A stretch of DNA of 64,000 nt. It comes from Gammaproteobacteria bacterium (GTDB taxonomy: Bacteria; Pseudomonadota; Gammaproteobacteria; Burkholderiales; Sulfuricellaceae). Below the pieces are notes generated by a model. It was not told where the DNA came from and made no database searches. It saw nothing but the letters and a program-made list of their open reading frames with translations. The DNA is taken from NCBI GenBank assembly GCA_018824405.1, contig JAHJGO010000011.1, forward strand, positions 419,783-483,782, written 5' to 3'. Positions 54,753-63,484 of this stretch are shown here, one piece after another. Every line of letters begins with the position of its first letter. Positions within the stretch are counted from its first letter, which is position 1. Made by a program: the position numbers and the translations under genes.

Positions 54753-55352
54753 ATGATGACCCTCTACTCAGGAACTACCTGCCCCTTCAGTCAGCGCTGC
54801 CGAATTGTGCTGTTCGAAAAAGGCATGGATTTCCAGATCATTGACGTTGACCTGCAAAACATGCCAGAAGATCTGGCAGTCATGAATCCCTATAATCAGG
54901 TACCGGTTCTGGTTGAGCGCGATCTGATTCTGCATGAATCGAATATCATTAATGAATACATTGATGAACGTTTTCCGCACCCGCAACTGATGCCTGCGGA
55001 TCCAGTTATGCGCGCACGTGCCCGTCTGTTCCTGTACCGTTTTGAGCAGGAGCTGTTTGCCCACCTGGGCGCTGTCGCGAATGGCACACCCAAGGTTGCA
55101 GAAAAGGCACGTGCCACGATTCGCGACAACCTGACTCAATTGGCGCCGATTTTTGCCAAGCAGAAATATATGCTGGGTGATGACTTCTCCATGCTGGACG
55201 TTGCGATTGCTCCCTTGCTGTGGCGCCTCGAGTTTTATGGTATCGAGTTGCCAAAGCAAGCGGCGCCATTGCTGAAATACGCGGAACGGATTTTTTCACG
55301 CCCGGCGTACATCGAAGCAATGACTCCATCCGAAAAGGCCATGCGTAAATAA
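54753..55352 (+). CDS. sspA: Stringent starvation protein A
   Basis: GST-fold RNA-polymerase-associated protein, 199 residues. The thioredoxin-like N domain begins MMTLYSGTTCPFSQRCRIVLFEKGMDF, and the helical C-terminal domain has FSMLDVAIAPLLWRL. SspA modulates transcription in stationary phase. petABC-sspA-sspB is the standard betaproteobacterial and gammaproteobacterial order. Start at the first of two adjacent ATGs (54753). Confidence 0.95.
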   Translation: MMTLYSGTTCPFSQRCRIVLFEKGMDFQIIDVDLQNMPEDLAVMNPYNQVPVLVERDLILHESNIINEYIDERFPHPQLMPADPVMRARARLFLYRFEQELFAHLGAVANGTPKVAEKARATIRDNLTQLAPIFAKQKYMLGDDFSMLDVAIAPLLWRLEFYGIELPKQAAPLLKYAERIFSRPAYIEAMTPSEKAMRK

Positions 55353-55355
55353 GTC

Positions 55356-55766
55356 ATGACTGAACAGGAGATCTCGACCAAGCCCTATCTCATCCGCGCC
55401 ATTTACGAATGGTGTACGGACAGTGGGTTAACACCCTATCTGGCTGTTGTCGTCGACAAAAATTGTCGCGTACCGATGGAGTTCGTCAAGGAAGGCGAAA
55501 TCGTGCTCAATATCAGCGCAAGCGCGACGCCTAACCTCCTAATTGACAACGAATGGGTTGGTTTTTCCGGGCGTTTCGGCGGCGCAGCAAGGGAAATTTC
55601 CGTCCCAATAAATGCGGTCATCGGCATATATGCCAAGGAAAATGGCCAGGGCCTCTTTTTTGGCCGGGATGAGGCCAAACCAGAAAATGAGCAAATTGAG
55701 ATCGAGCCACAAACAGAAGGCACGACCCCAAAGCGCGGCAAACCCTCACTGAAGGTCGTTAAATAA
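55356..55766 (+). CDS. sspB: ClpXP protease specificity-enhancing factor SspB
   Basis: Adaptor that delivers ssrA-tagged and other proteins to ClpXP. The 136 residues have the folded tag-binding domain (residues 1-110: YLIRAIYEWCTDSGLTPYLAVVV and FSGRFGGAAREISVPINAVIGIYA), a flexible acidic linker, and the C-terminal ClpX-binding tail ending PSLKVVK. Begins 3 nt after the sspA stop. Confidence 0.95.
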   Translation: MTEQEISTKPYLIRAIYEWCTDSGLTPYLAVVVDKNCRVPMEFVKEGEIVLNISASATPNLLIDNEWVGFSGRFGGAAREISVPINAVIGIYAKENGQGLFFGRDEAKPENEQIEIEPQTEGTTPKRGKPSLKVVK

Positions 55767-55786
55767 TAAAAAAAGGTTCATTGGGT

Positions 55787-55815
55787 TTGCTCGGCAAGCC
55801 AAGCTCCCTTATAAT
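55787..55815 (+). promoter_or_regulatory. Promoter of tRNA-Thr
   Basis: TTGCTC (55787-55792) and a perfect TATAAT (55810-55815) are separated by 17 nt, with the tRNA 5' end 12 nt downstream. A C-rich stretch follows the -10 box. Confidence 0.8.
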
Positions 55816-55826
55816 CCACCCCCATT

Positions 55827-55902
55827 GCCGGATTAGCTCAGTTGGCAGAGCAGCGCACTTGTAATGCGAAGGTCGTCAGTTCGATTCCGACATCCGGCAC
55901 CA
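55827..55902 (+). tRNA. tRNA-Thr (anticodon TGT)
   Basis: A 76-nt cloverleaf: acceptor GCCGGAT pairs with ATCCGGC; D arm with GCTCAGTTGGCAGAGC; anticodon loop CTTGTAA with anticodon TGT; TPsiC arm GTTCGATTC; CCA encoded. A perfect promoter lies upstream and a strong terminator immediately downstream. Confidence 0.97.
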
Positions 55903-55905
55903 AAC

Positions 55906-55940
55906 AAAAAGGGTTAAGCAGAAATGCTTAACCCTTTTTA
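55906..55940. terminator. Bidirectional terminator between tRNA-Thr and purE
   Basis: AAAAAGGGTTAAGCA and TGCTTAACCCTTTTT form a perfect 15-bp stem around a GAAA tetraloop, giving T tracts on both strands. It ends the tRNA gene on the plus strand and the purC-purE transcript on the minus strand. Confidence 0.92.
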
Positions 55941-55963
55941 CTTTAATACAGGTTTTTCTCAGA

Positions 55964-56599
55964 TCAGCTGCGCACCAATTTCGCCAACGCCTCATCTGCG
56001 GTTTGTTCATAGCGGGCACGTTCTTTCAGTGCCGCTTTCTCCAGCGCCTCATTGATGGCCGGAAACTTCAGTGCCAGGATGCGTGCGGCGAGCATGGCGG
56101 CGTTTTTGCTGCCGTCTACTGCTACGGTGGCGACAGGTACGCCGGGCGGCATCTGCACTGTCGAAAGCAGCGCATCCAGTCCAGATACGATACCGCCAGA
56201 AAGCGGCAGGCCGATAACCGGCAGGCGCGTGTGGCCGGCGATTACGCCGGCCAGATGGGCCGCCATGCCTGCACAGCCGATTAGAACCTGTACGCCTTCC
56301 CGGTGTGCCCTGTCGATATAGGCAATGACCTTGTCCGGCGTGCGATGGGCGGAAGCTACAATGATCTCGCTGGCAATGCCGAGTTCGGTCAATGTGTCGC
56401 GTACTTTGACCACCGTGGGCAAGTCGTTGGGGCTGCCAGTCAGGATGCCGACCAGAATAGGTTGTTTTGCCGAAGTTTTGGCTGTTGACGTGGCTTTTCT
56501 TGCCGCAACAATCGAGGTTGTTGCGGGTTTGGCAACACCTTTCTTGGTGGCAGGCTTTTTTACGCTTGCCGATTTGGTGGTGGGCTTCTTGATTGCCAT
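55964..56599 (-). CDS. purE: N5-carboxyaminoimidazole ribonucleotide mutase with H1-like N-terminal tail
   Basis: Class I PurE converts N5-CAIR to CAIR in purine synthesis. The core (residues 47-211) has VGILTGSPNDLPT, IIVASAHRTPDKV, GCAGMAAHLAGV and SGLDALLSTVQMPPGVPVATVAVDG. Residues 1-46 are an unusual extension rich in Lys, Ala, Thr and Ser (11 Lys in the first 45) containing KKPATKKGVAKPATTS, resembling histone H1/HU tails. Normal PurE is about 160-170 residues. The ATG at 56599 is the only strong start; a shorter one at the core is not visible. Nucleic-acid binding by the tail is a guess. Confidence 0.92.
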   Translation of the reverse strand: MAIKKPTTKSASVKKPATKKGVAKPATTSIVAARKATSTAKTSAKQPILVGILTGSPNDLPTVVKVRDTLTELGIASEIIVASAHRTPDKVIAYIDRAHREGVQVLIGCAGMAAHLAGVIAGHTRLPVIGLPLSGGIVSGLDALLSTVQMPPGVPVATVAVDGSKNAAMLAARILALKFPAINEALEKAALKERARYEQTADEALAKLVRS

Positions 56600-56615
56600 G
56601 ATGATGGTCTCTCTC

Positions 56616-57497
56616 TTATTTGGTCAGGCGGTCAAGTGCTTCGCGGTATTTTTCTCCCGTTCTGGCCGCGACATCAGCGGGCAGTTCGGGGGCCGGGGGT
56701 TTTTTGTTCCAGCCAATGGATTCGAGCCAGTCACGGACATATTGTTTGTCGAAGCTGGGCGGGTTGGCGCCGGGCTGGTATTGGTCTGCAGGCCAGAAAC
56801 GGGAAGAGTCCGGGGTCAGCGCTTCATCAATGATATAGAGCGTGCCGGCATCATCCAGCCCGAATTCGAATTTGGTGTCGGCAATAATGATGCCTTTGGT
56901 TGCCGCGTATTCAGCGGCCTCCCGGTATAGCGCAATGGCAACTTCCTGTACTTTGGCCGCGAGTTCCTCGCCGAGCAGTTCTTCGGCCTTGGCGAAGCTG
57001 ATGTTTTCATCGTGGGCGCCGACTTCGGCTTTGGTGGATGGCGTGAAAAGCGGTTGCGGCAGCTTATCTGCTTCGCGCAGACCGGCTGGCAGGGGAATGC
57101 TGCATACGCTTTGATTCTTCTGGTATTCCTTCCAGCCGGAACCGACCAGATAGCCGCGCACGATGGCCTCGATCGGCAGGGGCTTCAGCCTTTTGACTAC
57201 AAGGGCGCGACCCGTGACCTGGTTTTTTTCGTCATCGGCGACTATGAATTCCGGCGCCACGCCTGTGAGCTGGTTGGGGATAATGTGTTTGAGCTTTTCA
57301 AACCAGAAATTGGAAACAGAGGTCAGAACCTGCCCCTTGCCAGGAATGGGTGTGGGGAGCACAACGTCGAAGGCGGACAGACGGTCGGTGGTGACTATCA
57401 GAAGCTTCTCGCCATCCACTTCGTAGATGTCACGTACCTTGCCGCGATTAAGCAGCTTGAGGCTCTTGATGTCGGATTGGAAAAGAGCTTCGGTCAT
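56616..57497 (-). CDS. purC: Phosphoribosylaminoimidazole-succinocarboxamide synthase
   Basis: SAICAR synthetase of purine biosynthesis, 293 residues: [39 protein letters not shown] at the N terminus, [16 protein letters not shown], and [10 protein letters not shown] with [13 protein letters not shown]. The longer type matches fungal-like bacterial PurC. purE begins 16 nt after its stop, so the two are one unit. Confidence 0.96.
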   Translation of the reverse strand: MTEALFQSDIKSLKLLNRGKVRDIYEVDGEKLLIVTTDRLSAFDVVLPTPIPGKGQVLTSVSNFWFEKLKHIIPNQLTGVAPEFIVADDEKNQVTGRALVVKRLKPLPIEAIVRGYLVGSGWKEYQKNQSVCSIPLPAGLREADKLPQPLFTPSTKAEVGAHDENISFAKAEELLGEELAAKVQEVAIALYREAAEYAATKGIIIADTKFEFGLDDAGTLYIIDEALTPDSSRFWPADQYQPGANPPSFDKQYVRDWLESIGWNKKPPAPELPADVAARTGEKYREALDRLTK

Positions 57498-57566
57498 GGC
57501 AATTCCTAAAAAATGTAAAAAAAGATTCCGGATTTTACCCCGGATTGAGGTGGCCTGAAACGCCGC

Positions 57567-58322
57567 TTATCTTCTGAGATAACTTTGCCGCAATGCCTCT
57601 GGAAAACGTTCGATGGCGTAGCGCAGCATGGTACGTGGCATGAACTGGCCATGCTGATTCAGAAATTGTTCCAGCCGCTTCTGGTCGCGTTTGCCCACTT
57701 CTCTCAGCATCCAGCCGCCGGCCTTGTGCATCAGGTCTTCAGGGTCATTCAGAAGGTGCTCGGCAAGCAACAGGGCATCATCGAAGTCGTTGCGCCGGAT
57801 GAAATGAAATGTTGCGACCATGGCGATGCGCCGCTCCCACAGGGAGGGTGAGCGTATCAGTCGATACAGCGGCGCACGAGACTGTTCGGCCAGATAAGCG
57901 CCAGGCACGTGCGGTGCGGAAATATCCACCAGATCCCAATTGTTGATCCATTGGGTGTTTTCCAGATAGGCCTGATAGGCGCTCTGGCGCGCATGAGCAT
58001 TTCCGGCAGCGAATTGGCTCATCAGGAAAAGCAGCGCCAGCAGGCGTTCTTCATGAAAGCGGGAGTGGAGCAGGTCAACGGCAGTGTCGAGTCCGGCATC
58101 CGGGAATTCCTTGGCTATGGAACGAATCGTCGGCACTCTGATGCCGAGAAATACATCGCCTTCGCCATACTGCCCTGGCCCGGTCTTGAAGAATCCTTGC
58201 AGGATACGTGCAGTTTCCGGGCTGGCAAGGTTGCGCATCCGGTTCTGGATAACTGACAGGAGGGCGGGGGGCGACACGAGATGGTTAGCGGCAAGGGGTT
58301 TCGCTACATCATGCTGCGGCAA
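57567..58322 (-). CDS. DNA alkylation repair protein, AlkD-like
   Basis: A HEAT-repeat DNA glycosylase-type protein of 251 residues. Motifs: GQYGEGDVFLGIRVPTIRSIAKEF near residue 53, LLALLFLMSQF, INNWDLVDISAPHVPG with the conserved Trp-Asp, and WERRIAMVATFHFIRRNDF. AlkD removes cationic alkylpurines. The frame begins TTG at 58322 without a clear Shine-Dalgarno; a GTG at 58277 gives a more family-like N terminus. It overlaps the YhcH-like gene by 14 nt. Confidence 0.88.
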   Translation of the reverse strand: MPQHDVAKPLAANHLVSPPALLSVIQNRMRNLASPETARILQGFFKTGPGQYGEGDVFLGIRVPTIRSIAKEFPDAGLDTAVDLLHSRFHEERLLALLFLMSQFAAGNAHARQSAYQAYLENTQWINNWDLVDISAPHVPGAYLAEQSRAPLYRLIRSPSLWERRIAMVATFHFIRRNDFDDALLLAEHLLNDPEDLMHKAGGWMLREVGKRDQKRLEQFLNQHGQFMPRTMLRYAIERFPEALRQSYLRR

Positions 58323-58758
58323 TCTTGAGAATCACTTTGCGGATATTGCCTTCACTGACCAATGGCGCATGAGCATCTTCCGGGAAAAATATACAAAAAG
58401 CCCCGGGCGGCGTGGAAATCCAGCTTGCCGGCGCGTCGCTAAAGAACTGGATGTCCTTCTCGGCACTGTAATCAGCGAGCGGTTTATGGCAGTCCAATAC
58501 CGGCTTCCATCCCATCTCGTCCGTACCTTCCAGCACCAGCTGGATATCGATGTATTTGCGGTGGCACTCCAGCTTTGCCTGATTACGGCTGCGCCCGGCA
58601 GTCGCTTCCACGATTGCGATGAGGTGTTCACCATCGATAGGGTAGCGCCCCGGTGTCAACTTTTGCAGATCGGTACTGCGCAGGAATTCAAAAGCGCGCG
58701 GGAACAGCGGGTGCAGGGCAGTGTAGCGGCCAGAATTGGCAAGTGTGTCGAAAATCAT
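58309..58758 (-). CDS. YhcH/YjgK/YiaL-family protein
   Basis: A 149-residue cupin-like protein: GRYPIDGEHLIAIVEATAGRSRNQAKLECHRKYIDIQLVLEGTDEMGW and DAPASWISTPPGAFCIFFPEDAHAPLV show the conserved His, Glu and Cys residues of the family. Members act on sialic-acid or sugar intermediates or affect biofilm (TabA). It lies 5 nt after cbbO and overlaps the AlkD-like gene, with no sugar genes nearby, so the role here is unclear. Confidence 0.88.
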   Translation of the reverse strand: MIFDTLANSGRYTALHPLFPRAFEFLRSTDLQKLTPGRYPIDGEHLIAIVEATAGRSRNQAKLECHRKYIDIQLVLEGTDEMGWKPVLDCHKPLADYSAEKDIQFFSDAPASWISTPPGAFCIFFPEDAHAPLVSEGNIRKVILKIAAA

Positions 58759-58763
58759 GGCGC

Positions 58764-61055
58764 CTACTTGGTTAATGCCATGAAGAGTTCAGGCAATCGC
58801 TCTGGCAGGCGCTGGATGTTGTCCACCACGGTGTACTGTTTGCCGAAAATATCACTGACATATTCATCTGCCTTGGGGTCGAGATTGATGCAGTAAGTGT
58901 AAATGCCTTTCTGGTCCAGCTCCTTCACGGCCTGGCGCGAGTCCTCGATCAGTACGCGCTCGTCCTTGGTGTCCACGTCGGAGGGTTGCCCGTCGGTAAG
59001 GATGAGCATCAGTTTTTTGTCGGCCGTCTGGGCTTCCAGATAGTGGGCGGCATGGCGCATGGCGGCGCCCATGCGTGTGGAGAAAGCGGCATCCATCGCG
59101 GCCAGGCGTGACTTCACATCGTCGTTCCAGTGTTCGCTGTAGCCCTTGATGTGCATGTAGCGCACGTCGTGGCGAGTGTTGGAGTGGAATCCGCCAATGG
59201 CGAAGGGGTCGCCCAGCTTATCCACCGCCCAGGCCAGAAGCGAAACCGCTTCCTGTGAAAGTTCGAGAATGGTCTGGTCGGAACCCGCGACTTTTTCATT
59301 CAGGGATTCGGACAAATCCAGCAGCAGCATCACCGCAATATCTCGCCCACTGGTCTTGTGGCTCATGTTGATGCGCGGGTCGGGGCTTGCGCCGCTCTTG
59401 AAATCGATCAGGGAGCGCAGTGCGATGTCCAGATCGAGTTCGCTGCCTTCCTCCTGATAGCGGATGCGCATTTTTTCCTGCGGCTTGAGCAGGTCCAGCA
59501 TGCGCTTCAGGCGCTTGGCCAGGGCATCGTGCTTGGCCAGTAGTTTGTCGATGTCGCTGGCCTTGCCCTTGGGGTGTAATGCTTCGTATACGCTCACCCA
59601 GTCCGGGCGGAAGGTCTGGCTGAGATAGTCCCATTCCGGGTAGTGACGCGGCGGCAGACCCTTGTGCTCTTCTTCCTCCAGCTCGATTTTGCGATGATCA
59701 TCGAACATCTCTTCATCGTCGCTTTGCTCGTGGAAGCGCCACATGTGGCGGTTGTCGTCGCGGTAGCCGATCTCGGTGTTTTCGAAGTGGACCTTGGCGA
59801 GCTGATCGCTCTGGCGGCGGGTCCTGGCGACATAGCCGATGGCGAGGTCGGCGATTTCCTCGGTGCTGGCGTTGCCCTTGGCCATGATTTCATGGAAGCG
59901 GGCAACGAAGTCGATGAGGTGCGCATCCTGGTAGCTATGTGCCGGGTCGAGCAGCGCATACGACAGCATGGCCAGGCGATGGCGCAAACAGGAAGTGGTC
60001 TCGGGGTCGCAGGCGTTTTCGACCGGCCTAGGGTGCAGTGCCATGAACAATCGGCGCAAGCCGGGATATAACTGAATGGCGAGGAATTCGACACGGGCAT
60101 CTTCAAAAAACTCGACCGCCATGCGCTGGAAGGGGCTGAAATTGTCGGCAAAAATCGCGCTGGTCCAGCGCTTGTGAGCCATGACATGGGCCAGCGTGGC
60201 GCGGTAGCGGTCAATGCCGGCGATACCGTTGAAGTCGTCATGCACATCCGGCAGGCGGATGCCGAGCTTGTCATAGTAGGGGACGGGTTTGCGCAGTTCG
60301 TCGAAACCCAGGGAATAGGGCACCAGATATTCCTGATGTTCCCACAGCCCGCGCAGGTAGAGATCGAGCTTGCGCTCATTGTCTACCAGCAGGGTGCCGT
60401 GCCGTTCGCGCTGCATGACGGCTTTGCTGTCAGCGGATTGCAGGCTGAAGTAGTCGATCTGGCGTTCCGGGTGGTCACCGTAATTGCGGATACCATACTC
60501 CACCCAGTTTTTCAGACCCTGCAGGGAAATCTGGCTGAGCAGATAGGGTGTCTGGGCAAAGAAATTGGGCAGGCCGGGGCTGGGGAAGGTGGTATGGATG
60601 CCATGAATCGATCCGGTGGTGCGGTCCATGAAATCCAGCGCCAGATCCATATAGTCCTGCACTTGCTCCCGGGAAGGCAGTCGCCTGGCAACGGCCGCCA
60701 TCGACTGCAGGAACGGCACAATGGCTTTTCCATTGGGCGATTTGTTCATCTTGTGGATGAAACCCATCACCAATGGCAGAGCCCGTTCTCCCAGTCGTTT
60801 GGCGGTGGTTGGCCATTCCTCGAGGAAGGCCAGCACAGGATCGACGCCACGCCCCATGCGGCATAAAAAGCCGGCAGTCTCAAGATAGGCGGTGATGCCA
60901 TCCTTTGACAGGATGGACAAGGCTTCCGTCATGCAGTCATCGAAGACATCCCGAACCTGCGGGAAGCCGCAATTGAGCTGCTCGCGGTACACCTTCATCA
61001 GGGGGTGTTCGTACTCTGTCTTCTCTTCCACTTCAGCCACGGTCATGTCCCTCAA
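58764..61055 (-). CDS. cbbO: RuBisCO activase-associated VWA protein CbbO
   Basis: The 763-residue adaptor of the CbbQO RuBisCO activase. The C-terminal von Willebrand factor A domain has the MIDAS DLSES in [14 protein letters not shown] (about residue 575) and [16 protein letters not shown] (about 683). The N-terminal two-thirds is the CbbO-specific helical region. NorD and other VWA partners look similar; linkage to cbbQ and cbbM decides. TTG at 61055 overlaps the cbbQ stop (TTGA); ATG at 61046 behind GAGGG is an alternative start. Confidence 0.93.
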   Translation of the reverse strand: MRDMTVAEVEEKTEYEHPLMKVYREQLNCGFPQVRDVFDDCMTEALSILSKDGITAYLETAGFLCRMGRGVDPVLAFLEEWPTTAKRLGERALPLVMGFIHKMNKSPNGKAIVPFLQSMAAVARRLPSREQVQDYMDLALDFMDRTTGSIHGIHTTFPSPGLPNFFAQTPYLLSQISLQGLKNWVEYGIRNYGDHPERQIDYFSLQSADSKAVMQRERHGTLLVDNERKLDLYLRGLWEHQEYLVPYSLGFDELRKPVPYYDKLGIRLPDVHDDFNGIAGIDRYRATLAHVMAHKRWTSAIFADNFSPFQRMAVEFFEDARVEFLAIQLYPGLRRLFMALHPRPVENACDPETTSCLRHRLAMLSYALLDPAHSYQDAHLIDFVARFHEIMAKGNASTEEIADLAIGYVARTRRQSDQLAKVHFENTEIGYRDDNRHMWRFHEQSDDEEMFDDHRKIELEEEEHKGLPPRHYPEWDYLSQTFRPDWVSVYEALHPKGKASDIDKLLAKHDALAKRLKRMLDLLKPQEKMRIRYQEEGSELDLDIALRSLIDFKSGASPDPRINMSHKTSGRDIAVMLLLDLSESLNEKVAGSDQTILELSQEAVSLLAWAVDKLGDPFAIGGFHSNTRHDVRYMHIKGYSEHWNDDVKSRLAAMDAAFSTRMGAAMRHAAHYLEAQTADKKLMLILTDGQPSDVDTKDERVLIEDSRQAVKELDQKGIYTYCINLDPKADEYVSDIFGKQYTVVDNIQRLPERLPELFMALTK

Positions 61056-61855
61056 CCAAATGTTGCGTCGATTGCGTGATCCAGTGTATCGCGAATGTCG
61101 GCATCGTCGGTAATCGGGCGTACCAGCGCCATGCGGCAGGCATCGCGCGGTTCCACGCCGCCCTTGATGAGCGTGGCTGCGTATACCAGCAAACGGGTCG
61201 AAATGCCTTCATCCAGGCCGTGACCCTTGAGGTTACGCGCAGTGGCGCCGATCTTGACCAGTTTGGCGGTGGTTTCCTCGTCCAGGCCGGTTTCTTTTGC
61301 CACGATGCCCGTTTCCAGCTTTGCATCCGGATAATCGAAATCGAAAGCGGTGAAGCGTTGCTTGGTGGATTGCTTGAGGTCTTTCATCAGGCTCTGGTAG
61401 CCCGGATTGTACGAGATCACCAGTTGAAAGTCGGGATGCGCCTCGAGCAGTTCGCCCTTTTTGTCCAGCGGCAGGGTGCGACGATGGTCGGTCAGGGGGT
61501 GGATCACCACGGTGGTGTCCTGGCGCGCTTCGACGATTTCATCGAGGTAGCAGATGGCGCCGATGCGCGCTGCGGTAGTCAGCGGGCCGTCCAGCCAGCG
61601 CGTGCCGCTGGCGTCGAGCAGATAACGCCCCACCAGATCGGATGCCGTCATGTCCTCGTTGCAGGCCACGGTAATCAGCGGTCTGCCCAGTTTCCATGCC
61701 ATGTATTCGACGAAGCGGGACTTGCCGCAGCCGGTCGGCCCCTTGACCATCACCGGCAGGCGGGCTGCATAGGCGGCTTCATAGAGTTTGACCTCGTTGC
61801 TCTGAGGTTGATAGAACGGTTCCTTGTGAACCTTGTATTGATCTTTGTCGGTCAT
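61052..61855 (-). CDS. cbbQ: RuBisCO activase MoxR-type AAA+ ATPase CbbQ
   Basis: The 267-residue AAA+ motor of the CbbQO activase, which removes inhibitory sugar phosphates from RuBisCO. Walker A GPTGCGKS is at 39-46, Walker B ICYLDEI at 101-107, with the sensor and arginine-finger region in [15 protein letters not shown]. The ATG at 61855 is preceded by GGAGGTAAGC; a 27-codon upstream extension runs into the cbbM terminator. A terminator lies between cbbM and this gene. Confidence 0.95.
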   Translation of the reverse strand: MTDKDQYKVHKEPFYQPQSNEVKLYEAAYAARLPVMVKGPTGCGKSRFVEYMAWKLGRPLITVACNEDMTASDLVGRYLLDASGTRWLDGPLTTAARIGAICYLDEIVEARQDTTVVIHPLTDHRRTLPLDKKGELLEAHPDFQLVISYNPGYQSLMKDLKQSTKQRFTAFDFDYPDAKLETGIVAKETGLDEETTAKLVKIGATARNLKGHGLDEGISTRLLVYAATLIKGGVEPRDACRMALVRPITDDADIRDTLDHAIDATFG

Positions 61856-61900
61856 GCTTACCTCCGTAATCCGTGCGGGATGAAGGGTTTCTTCACCCGG

Positions 61901-61928
61901 AAAAAAACGCCCCCAGCGGGTGGGGGCG
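61901..61928 (-). terminator. Intercistronic terminator between cbbM and cbbQ
   Basis: On the minus strand CGCCCCCA and TGGGGGCG form an 8-bp stem with a 5-nt loop (61908-61928), followed by seven T residues (61901-61907). It begins 29 nt past the cbbM stop. It should stop most transcripts after cbbM, leaving cbbQ-cbbO at lower levels by read-through. Confidence 0.88.
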
Positions 61929-61957
61929 ATTTTCACTGCATTACATTCAAACCGGGC

Positions 61958-63337
61958 TTACTTGTGTACGCCCAGCTTTTCACGCCAGCCTGGGAAGATC
62001 TTGTCGGCATCGCCCGGGAAGGATTCGAATGCGCGGGCAAATTCCTTGTGCTCTTTCGCGAATTCGATCGGGTCGGCGCCGGCTTTCCAGCACTCGTAGG
62101 ACTGACGCAGAGAGATCGCGCCAGCTGCCGGGCTGTCGATGTGGCCGTAGGAGCCGCCGCCGGAAGTGTTGATCACGTTGCCGTGGCCCAGATTCTCGAA
62201 GAAGCCTGGCAGACGCAGCGCGTTCATGCCGCCGGAGATGATCGGGGTGGTCGGCTTCATACCGTGCCATTCCTGGTGGTAGTAAGGACCATCAGCAGAA
62301 TCGCGCTCGATCATGTAGGCGATATTGCGGTCATCCTTGCCACCTTCCATCTTGCCGTAGCCCATGGTGCCGACGTGGATGCCGGAAGCGCCTTGCAGAC
62401 GGGACATCTTGGCCAGCACGAAGGCGGTGTAGCCGCGCACTGCTGAAGGCGATGTCACTGCACCGTGACCGGCACGGTGATAGTGCAGGTACTGTTGCGG
62501 GTACTGACGACGGGCAGTGGTGATCATGCCGGGGCCACCGACGTAGCCGTCAACCAGGAATGCAACCTTGTTGGCGTCCGGGCCGAAGGTTTCCAGAATG
62601 TAATCGGCGCGGGCCAGCATTTCGTAATGGTCGTCAGCGGTGATGTTGGCGGAGAACAGCTTGGCCTGGCCGGTTTCGTCCATGGCGCGCTTCATCGCGT
62701 CGTACACCAGCGGAATGACTTTCTTGGTTGGGCAGAAAACCTGATTGCCTTGTGGTTCGTCGTTCTTGATGAAGTCACCACCCAGCCAGAACTGGTAAGC
62801 CGCCTTGGCAAACGGCTCGGGACGCAGGCCCAGCTTGGGCTTGATGATGGTGCCGGCGATGTAGCCGCCATTGACGCGGGGGCGACCCAGGATGTCCCAC
62901 AGGTCGGTAATGTCCTTGGATGGGCCATCGAACAGGCGCAGCATGGACCAGGGAACATAGAAGTCCTGCATTTGCAGATCTTTCACGTCGCCCATGCCTT
63001 GGTTGTTGCCGATTGCCAGGGTCAGGAACGATACCAGCATGGCGCGACCGTCGGTCACGTTGCGATCGAACAGGTCGTTCGGGTAAGCCACTTTCATCAC
63101 GCCCTTGGCTTCGTCGATGAAGTACACCAGTGCGTCTACACCCTTGGTGAAGTCGTCGGTAGTGGACACTTCAACGTTGGTGCCGGTGGAAGATTCGGCG
63201 GCAATGTGTGCGGCCACTTCCAGGTAACCATAGCCTGCGGCTGGATGCATGCTATAGGCGACGAGGATGTGCTTGTCGCCCTTGATCAGGTCTTCTTCTT
63301 TCAAGCTAAGGTCGGCGTAACGTGCGGATTGATCCAT
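61958..63337 (-). CDS. cbbM: Form II ribulose-bisphosphate carboxylase
   Basis: Homodimeric form II RuBisCO, which fixes CO2 without small subunits. The 459 residues number exactly as in the Rhodospirillum rubrum enzyme: catalytic Lys166 in [10 protein letters not shown], carbamylated Lys191 with Asp193 and Glu194 in GGDFIKNDE, His287, and loop 6 Lys329 in GYGKMEGG. No large-subunit-like insertions. A strong AGGAGAAAG precedes the ATG. Downstream come a terminator, then cbbQ-cbbO. It is divergent from cbbR. Confidence 0.98.
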   Translation of the reverse strand: MDQSARYADLSLKEEDLIKGDKHILVAYSMHPAAGYGYLEVAAHIAAESSTGTNVEVSTTDDFTKGVDALVYFIDEAKGVMKVAYPNDLFDRNVTDGRAMLVSFLTLAIGNNQGMGDVKDLQMQDFYVPWSMLRLFDGPSKDITDLWDILGRPRVNGGYIAGTIIKPKLGLRPEPFAKAAYQFWLGGDFIKNDEPQGNQVFCPTKKVIPLVYDAMKRAMDETGQAKLFSANITADDHYEMLARADYILETFGPDANKVAFLVDGYVGGPGMITTARRQYPQQYLHYHRAGHGAVTSPSAVRGYTAFVLAKMSRLQGASGIHVGTMGYGKMEGGKDDRNIAYMIERDSADGPYYHQEWHGMKPTTPIISGGMNALRLPGFFENLGHGNVINTSGGGSYGHIDSPAAGAISLRQSYECWKAGADPIEFAKEHKEFARAFESFPGDADKIFPGWREKLGVHK

Positions 63338-63361
63338 TACTTTCTCCTGTGGTTATAAATG

Positions 63362-63377
63362 TATTCCCGAAGGAATA
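63362..63377 (-). promoter_or_regulatory. UUCG-tetraloop hairpin in the cbbM leader
   Basis: On the minus strand TATTCC-TTCG-GGAATA makes a 6-bp stem closed by a C(UUCG)G tetraloop, one of the most stable RNA loops. It lies 24 nt before the cbbM start and just downstream of a TATAGT -10 element (63398-63403), near the predicted 5' end of the mRNA, where it would protect against decay. Confidence 0.6.
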
Positions 63378-63434
63378 GTCGTGATGCGATGAGGGGAACT
63401 ATACTCGCTGGTTTGTATAAGGAACATTAAGTTG

Positions 63435-63464
63435 TTATGATCATTACCATAAGTTAAAGCTTAT
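63435..63464. promoter_or_regulatory. Candidate CbbR binding sites
   Basis: Two overlapping palindromes in the cbbM-cbbR gap: TTATG-N8-CATAA (63435-63452) and ATAAG-N6-CTTAT (63449-63464). LysR-type regulators bind interrupted palindromes with TNA/TNA ends, so these fit a CbbR recognition and activation site pair. They lie 30-70 nt upstream of the cbbM promoter and just before cbbR. Confidence 0.5.
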
Positions 63465-63484
63465 ACATAAATAACTGGATGTCC

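Noticed and set aside
58764-61855. Annotation of the ATPase/VWA pair as norQ/norD of nitric-oxide reductase
   Set aside because: NorQ-NorD are similar in architecture, but the pair directly follows a form II RuBisCO gene and has no norCB nearby, so CbbQ/CbbO is the better call.
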